DNA from: Mya arenaria
Lineage: Eukaryota > Mollusca > Bivalvia > Myida > Myidae
Direction of reading: 5' to 3'
Length of the DNA: 64,000 nucleotides
Assembly (NCBI RefSeq): GCF_026914265.1
Contig: NC_069134.1
Span: 16,027,205-16,091,204, forward strand
The stretch's first letter is position 1. Each line of letters opens with the position of its first letter. Positions 58,435-64,000 of the stretch are shown piece after piece. Under the pieces are notes generated by a model. That model was not told the origin of the DNA. It saw nothing but the letters and a program-made list of their open reading frames with translations, and did no database searches. The position numbers and the translations under genes were made by a program.

Positions 58435-59519
58435 AACAGTGTTGTCTCCGATGGTTGTCAGAACAGTGTTGGTCCCGATGGCTGTCAGAACAGCGTTGTC
58501 CCCGATGGCTGTCAAAACAGTGTTGGTCCCGATGGCCTTTTGAACAGTGTTGGCACCGAGGGTTGTCAGAACAGTGTTGGTCCCGATGGTTGTCAGAACA
58601 ATGTTGGCACCGATTGTTGTCAGAACAGTGTTGGCACTGATGGTTGTCAGAACAGTGTTGGCACCGATGGCTGACACAACAGTGTTGGCACCGATTGCTG
58701 ACACAACAGTGTTGGCACCGATTGCTGACACAACAGTGTTGGCACCGATGGCTGACACAACAGTGTTGGCACCGATGGCTGACACAACAGTGTTGGCACC
58801 GATTGCTGACACAACAGTGTTGGCAACGATTGCTGACACAACAGTGTTGGCACCGATGGTTGTCAGAACAGTGTTGGTCCCGATTGCTGACACAACAGTG
58901 TTGGCACCGATGGTTGTCAGAACAGTGTTGGTCCCGATGGCTTTTAGAACAGTATTGGCACCGATGGCTGACACAACAGTGTTGGCACCGATAGCTGACA
59001 CAACAGTGTTGGCACCGATAGCTGACACAACAGTGTTGGCACCGATGGCTGACACAACAGTATTTGCACCGATGGTTGTTTGAACAGTGTTGGCACCGAT
59101 GGTTGTCAGAACAATGTTGGTCCCGATGGCTGACACAACAATGTTGGCACCGATGGCTGTCAGAACAGTGTTGGCACCGATGGTTGTCAGAACAGTGTTT
59201 GTCCCGATGGCTTTTAGAACAGTGTTGCCCCGATGGCTGTCAGGACAGTGTTTGCCCCGATTACTGTCAGAAAAGAGTTGGCCCCGATGGCTGTCAGAAC
59301 AGTATTGACCCCGATGGCTGCCAGAACAGTGTTGGCACCGATGGCTGTCAGAACAGTGTTGTCTCTGATGACTGTCAGAACAGTATTGGCACCGATGACT
59401 GTCAGAACAGTGTTGGCCCCGATGGCTGTCAGAACAGTGTTGGCCCCGATGGCTGTCAGAACATTATTGACACCGATGGCTGGAAGAACATGTTGGCCCC
59501 GATTGCAGTTAGAACGGCA
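58435..59519. repeat. 27-bp minisatellite, about 40 units
   Basis: The unit is ACAGTGTTGGCACCGATGGC plus TGACACA or TGTCAGA. Two main classes alternate in blocks: TGACACA units dominate 58660-59060, TGTCAGA units the flanks. Because 27 is a multiple of three, several frames on both strands stay open; the longest (59136-58417, minus) is a nonapeptide repeat of the type SAIGANTVV. No start context, signal peptide or splice evidence supports a protein. Confidence 0.95.
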
Positions 59520-60332
59520 CACTGACCAATCCAAGATACTAAACAACTAAACGCAATTATTAAAACAAAAACCATTAAAGTAGAATTGTAAGTATAATAA
59601 AATTTTGAAACAAGTATTGCTTTTTCATATAAAAAGATGTTGTCTAAATGTATGGAGATTTTTTTATAATGTATAATTATTTTTGGTTCGTTCTCATGCA
59701 TCTCCTTTTTAAAATCAAACAGGTATGGCTCTGCCTCATATTGCAATTATACATAATCGTTTAACATTTGTGCATTGGAAATAGGTTACTGTTTTCCTTA
59801 GTGTTTTTTTTTATTTGTGGGAACCAAAAGAAAGCTACGTAAAACATACCCTATTATCATCTTACTCACTGATTATTTTTGTTAAAATCTAAAATCATTA
59901 TGCCAATAGACACTTCTATAATGACGATGACATAGTAAAGGAGTATGTACATTTCAGAAAGTTTTAAGATAATGAAATATGTCCATTACATATGGTTACA
60001 CAGAAACAAACGTAAACAATTACAGTCAAGATTGATTGGAATAATATAAAATACACACAGTACTTTCTAATAATAGTTAATAATTCAAAACGAGATTTAA
60101 ATAATTTAGTTATAATACATGCTATTCTACCTAAAAGTGTTAGAAAATGGGCAAGGGTTGAGTTGTCGTAGTACTTAAAGAATACAGGTGTTGAAAATTC
60201 CCCCTGTTCAATGTGAGGACTGTTTGCTGTCTTTTTTAATTTTATGGGTGTTTTTTTTTTGGAGAAAATTGTAATAAAAACTGAGGTAATGTGTCTAATT
60301 TCAATTGTTTAATCTGTCCGGGCGGCGGTTGA
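59520..60332. other. intergenic, no gene seen
   Basis: AT-rich, no repeat or exon recognised. Confidence 0.45.
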
Positions 60333-60451
60333 CTATGGTTGGAACTGCTGGAGCTCCCAGTTGATGTTTTCTGTGGCTGACTGCTTCAGGAACCGAATAA
60401 GGAACATTCCACGTGACCCCGTAGCCGTGCGGTTGGCACCGTAACCTTGAC
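60333..60451 (-). CDS. candidate terminal exon, unknown protein
   Basis: After a pyrimidine-rich acceptor (TTTCATTTTCAAG) the minus strand is open in phase 1 for 38 codons, including GYGANRTATGSRGMFLIRFL and ENINWELQQFQP, then TAG at 60335-60333. The composition is protein-like and the local GC content rises above the AT-rich flanks. The phase-1 start would fit the donor at 62555 of the Ig-domain gene on the same strand, so it could be that gene's last exon. I do not recognise the family. Confidence 0.35.
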
Positions 60452-61528
60452 CTTGAAAATGAAAGTATTGTACCATATCAGGGGCGATCAGGGAGTCACG
60501 TTAGAGGGGGGCGTAACTTAGGGACGTAAGTTTTGCCTCCGTCAGAGCCGAAATTTCAGAGTTGTGCCGATGATCGATTATAATCGACAATTGATCGGAA
60601 AGGCATACGTCGGCGACAATCGATAATGAAATTTGAACAATCGATTATAGAAACAAGGGACGTAGCCGCTACCGACTAATTTTCTTTTTCTGGTTAATGC
60701 TAGTTAATGTTGAAATGTTAGGGTGTTACTATGTTAAGTTATCTAATCATATTCTTTTCTTTGTAATTTAACTGCTAAAGTATTTGTTCTCAACTTCTCA
60801 TGTTCGTGGTTTAAAAGTGATTTTAACATGTTACCGTTTGCTTCTTACCATGTAAGAATTTAGTTTTCTCATTTTTTTCTGACAGAAAATGTTCTTGAAA
60901 ACATGTAGAATATTTAACCTCTTGTTGTATTTGTTACTGACAGATTATTAAAAAGAAATTGATATCTTCCTTAGTGTTCAATTACACATGTATTCAATAC
61001 TAAATGTAAAACAAAAAATAGAGCCTGTGGTCTCATGTTCTGTAATAGTAACTTGTAAACACTAAATGATAGTCGTGTTCTGAATTAATAATGTAATTTA
61101 TTCAAAGATCTGTACAAACAAAAGTGTAAGGGAACATTAGTGCTTAAAACTGGCGCATGTAGCGTTTCAGACTGGATGCCTTAATATGATGACCAATGGT
61201 AATGAGGAAATGATTAAATCGATTCATAATCGATCGTTGATTGTTTTCATAAAGCGGTAATCGATAGTATTTTTCTGTCCGATTCCAAACACTGCGAAAT
61301 TTAGTTGGTTTAAAGTGTACAGGGGGGTTTCGAGGTACAAAGAACTTCATACTGTAGTTTAAAAACCTTCCTTATATTATATTATATTATTACATGACAT
61401 TATATTTGTAATGTATTGTTTTAACTGTTTGATATATTTTTATTCTTAATATATTCTTGATTTTAAAAATAATTTTAAAAATAAATTGTTTATTGTTGTA
61501 GTTATCATCTTAAATTAGGTGAGAAATT
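60452..61528. other. intergenic or intronic, no gene seen
   Basis: Contains ATCGATTATAATCGA-like palindromes near 60570-60660 and again near 61220, and an (ATATT)n stretch near 61374. A minus-strand frame at 61350-61144 is unassigned. Confidence 0.4.
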
Positions 61529-61700
61529 AAGGGGTTGAAAAGTCTTCGTTTATTAGGGATTGAAAAGTCTTTGTGTTGTTTTTTTTTTTTGGGGGGGGGG
61601 AGTCTTAGCATTTTTAGGGGTTGAAATGAAAAGGGGTTAAAATGTCTTTGATTGAACAAATGCCAAAGAGGTTGAAAATTCTTGGGGTTGAAAAGTCTGA
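61529..61700. repeat. degenerate GGGGTTGAAAAGTCT repeat
   Basis: About seven variants at 61531, 61556, 61617, 61633, 61668 and 61684, interrupted by a T-run plus ten G (61579-61600). Confidence 0.65.
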
Positions 61701-62554
61701 CAGCCAATAATAAATTAGTTACAAGGAAGTCACTTTGAAATAAAATGTACAGTACTACTTGCCGGCGACCGCTACACCTTTTGGCACACAATGCACTTTC
61801 ATGATCAATTATGTTTGTGAATACTTTTGATGTTATGTAATAGAAACACTAAGTGAATTGCGAGTCGGTCAATAGTCAAAGCTATTGCTGTCGGTCGTGA
61901 AAATACCATAAGGAAATTGCCCGAAGCCTGTCAACTGTTCACTAGTCAATCCCCGACATTGGGCAAATCATTTTGACAATTGACCGAAAAACGTCCAATA
62001 ATTAAGATCATTAATACTGGTGTCCTCTTAACTTTATTGTTTAACAAAGGCGGGTGTATCTAGCAATGCATTCGGATATTCGATGTACGTTATTACAAAA
62101 TATAACGTAGACACGCGGAAGCTAGCAAATGAAAATGTCATCATTAGACATTCCTACCGGAAAAAGACGATTCTGTACCGGAAGTGAGGCTGGAAGCTCC
62201 GGGGAACAAGATAGCGCCAGGATTGTCGAAAACGGTCCCAGAATTCGCGTAGCCACCTCGATACACTGAAAGTAATCGTGTGTAACAATTGCCCCCTGGT
62301 TATTTATAAACCGAAGTACAATTTCCAGAAGTTATTTAAAACGACATTTAACTTGAGGGTTGTGTGTGTGTGTGGGGGGGGGGGGGTTGCAGCAGTCGTG
62401 TGACATAACTATCTGTCAAGTACATTTAACTGGAACATAAGCAATTAACACTGATCACCCAAACAGAATCATCGGATTGATATTAATTAGTATTTGACCA
62501 AAAGCACAACCCCGGAGTTGTAATAGTTGCCAATGTACTGTAGCAGTAACGTAC
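61701..62554. other. intergenic or intronic, no gene seen
   Basis: Includes a (GT)n(G)n run near 62358-62387. No exon is supported, but the Ig-domain gene must continue on the minus strand through here. Confidence 0.4.
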
Positions 62555-62683
62555 GTGTCTGTATGGTGAACGTGGCTCTCACGGCGTTATCCCAGCCCCG
62601 GTATGAGAGGACGCACTCCGCAAGCCGTCCGTTCATGGACTTGTCCAAATCCAGGGTTAGGTAACTCCACACCTCTCCGTATC
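62555..62683 (-). CDS. Ig-superfamily gene exon C (second half of Ig domain 2)
   Basis: 129 bp, phase 1 at both ends. Acceptor CATGAGCAG|GA, donor AGACAC|GTACGT. It encodes GYGEVWSYLTLDLDKSMNGR, AECVLSYRG and VRATFTIQT. Confidence 0.75.
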
Positions 62684-63977
62684 CTGCTCATGTTTTGATA
62701 ACGTTAATATGATATGTTTGTACTCAAACTGAATACATATAACTGATATACAATTTAGTATACTAGATCTTCATGCAATTTCGTGTTTGAATATCTCATG
62801 AAAACAATACTGTTGATGAAAACATACTGTATAGCTTAATTTCAATAAGCGTCATCCTTTGTTATTACGCTTAAAGTGACACTCTTATCCAAAATCAATA
62901 CATACACATGTTTAACAAACATGAAAAATTGTGATACACCATTTACTACTTACTAAATAATGCATTCATGTAAAACATTAATTACTGATAACAAGATCGT
63001 AATCGTATATTTAATAGCTGAAAACATAACGATATAAAATGCTTGGTAAGTGATAAAAGATTTGCTGTGGTCTTCTATAGTCTCATAGAAGATAGAGATT
63101 TCCTGCACCTTTCTTTCAAACAAAACTCCATTGTTTTCGACATGTGTTCATCCTTTGTAGTATATCAAAACATTTGTTTTATTTCTAGAAAATCGTATTT
63201 GGGAGTAAGAGTGCATCTTAAACAACTTACCGTCGACTGTGGGTAAGGTACTCTCAGTGATTGCGACTGTTGTCATGTCCACACCGTTGACGAGCCACGT
63301 GACTTCCGGTGGAGGAAAGCTACTGGATGCGTGGCACGTGAGGTTGTGTCGCTCCCCTATGAATGCCTCACCCGACATATCCACTGTCACGTTGGCGGGT
63401 AGGTCTGTCAGAATACAAGGTTTATACAAGGTGTGCTGTCAATTAGAAGTGCATAAACTTATCGAATAATAGTTACTATCAAATAACAGTCTTATTTTTA
63501 AAGCATGCATTCCAAACCACCTAATAATTTTATAGAATACTAAATGAAATATAATACCATTGTTATGTAAATTGATATGTCCGCATTCTAGATCTTGTAG
63601 AATTCATACGTTTGTTTAAATGAGTTATCAAGAAAATGTAAAATGTAAGAACATAATATTTTTTATATTCATAGAACGGAAATTAGCGTAACACGAATTG
63701 ATGGCGTTAGAAGTAAGTAGCCATGCAATACTCTCAACAATGGCAATACATATGGCGCTTTATAATGACTATGTTACAAGGAGCCAACCATACCAACTAC
63801 AGTTAGGATGGCGTCGTGGTCGCGGCCGCCGGCAGTGCAGCGGTAGAGTCCGGTGTCCGCGTGTGTCAGGTTGGCCACCGTCAGATTGTACGTCCACACT
63901 ACACTGTATTTCGCATGACTCGACAACACGTTCTCGTTAAAAGTTAAGGCGTTGATTGCGTCACTGTTAACCGGTTG
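62555..63977 (-). CDS. immunoglobulin-superfamily gene, three internal exons, partial
   Basis: Exons on the minus strand: 63977-63794, 63404-63231 and 62683-62555. The first ends an Ig domain: YNLTVANLTHADTGLYRCTA has the D-x-G-x-Y-x-C motif of the F strand. The next two together make a second Ig domain: GERHNLTCHASSSFPPPEV (B-strand cysteine), TWLVNG (core tryptophan) and GRLAECVLSYRGWDNAVRA (F-strand cysteine). Introns are phase 1 except the one at the left end of the first exon, which is phase 0; all have GT-AG ends. The joined sequence is open. It is probably extracellular (cell-surface or secreted, adhesion or immune type). The 5' part lies beyond the right edge; the downstream exons are not identified, apart from the candidate at 60451-60333. 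Confidence 0.8.
62871..63222. mobile_element. 352-bp TIR element in an intron of the Ig gene
   Basis: The left end TTAAAGTGACACTCTTATCC and the right end GAGTAAGAGTGCATCTTAAA are imperfect inverted repeats. Related copies are at 12183-12786 and 18547-18858. No coding capacity. Confidence 0.75.
63231..63404 (-). CDS. Ig-superfamily gene exon B (first half of Ig domain 2)
   Basis: 174 bp, phase 1 at both ends. Acceptor TATTCTGACAG|AC, donor GACG|GTAAGT. It encodes LPANVTVDMSGEAFIGERHN and ends TESTLPTVD. A MITE lies 8 bp beyond the donor. Confidence 0.8.
63405..63793 (-). other. intron between Ig-superfamily exons A and B
   Basis: 389 bp, GT to AG on the minus strand; AT-rich with nothing else recognised. 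Confidence 0.65.
63794..63977 (-). CDS. Ig-superfamily gene exon A (second half of Ig domain 1)
   Basis: 184 bp, phase 0 start and phase 1 end. Acceptor CCTTATATTATAG|CAA after a T-rich tract at the window edge; donor GTTG|GTATGG. It encodes QPVNSDAINALTFNENVL, then the F-strand motif and ends DAILTVV. Confidence 0.8.
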
Positions 63978-64000
63978 CTATAATATAAGGAAAAAAAAAC

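Noticed and set aside
58417-59136. 239-residue minus-strand frame as a real gene
   Set aside because: Its length is explained by a 27-bp unit without stops; no signal peptide, splice site or unique flanking coding sequence. Kept only as a finding.

Overview
The window reads as nuclear DNA of a bivalve mollusc, probably a heterodont such as a dreissenid or venerid; the species cannot be fixed from sequence alone. The reasons are: AT-rich sequence, short exons split by GT-AG introns, several small secreted C1q-domain genes, tyrosine-recombinase (DIRS/Ngaro-type) retrotransposons, and dense MITE-like and satellite repeats. No prokaryotic operons, rRNA genes or CRISPR arrays are seen. All exon models rest on reading frame, splice motifs, intron phase and family motifs, without transcript support.

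Host genes. (1) 2950-7769, plus strand: a complete three-exon gene for a signal peptide, coiled coil and C1q domain, with a tandemly duplicated and broken second exon. (2) 24045-23188, minus strand: signal-peptide and coiled-coil exons of a second gene of this type, with no C1q exon found. (3) 41133-39298, minus strand: a compact two-exon secreted C1q protein of 153 residues. (4) 63977-62555, minus strand: at least three exons of an immunoglobulin-superfamily protein running off the right edge. A lone candidate terminal exon lies at 60451-60333. The C1q genes share phase-1 introns between the secretion, coiled-coil and C1q modules.

Mobile DNA. DIRS/Ngaro element A (about 14160-17483, plus) is decayed, and its recombinase is fused in frame to the tail of an SGNH-hydrolase-like domain. 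A separate SGNH relic lies at 28015-28480. Element B (29623-33165, plus) is split by a 5'-truncated Jockey/CR1-like LINE (31285-32953) and meets element C (36361-33160, minus) tail to tail. Smaller relics are a BEL/Pao integrase tail (about 49780-49977), a LINE RT C-terminus (45740-45381) and a LINE 3' tail (about 12490-12760). Many terminal-inverted-repeat elements are present, including one nested inside another (21879-23132).

Satellites. A 28-bp satellite fills 52105-57665 (close to 200 units, mostly carrying TGACTCA, with an 896-bp higher-order period), interrupted by a 164-bp copy of unique sequence from 48718-48882. A 27-bp minisatellite (58435-59519) follows. Others include a roughly 70-77-bp array at 28760-29390, a 157-172-bp array ending in TACG repeats (50590-51285), and long CA/CG and TG/CG tracts around 12857-13575. 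The remaining sequence is AT-rich intergenic DNA in which I see no gene.
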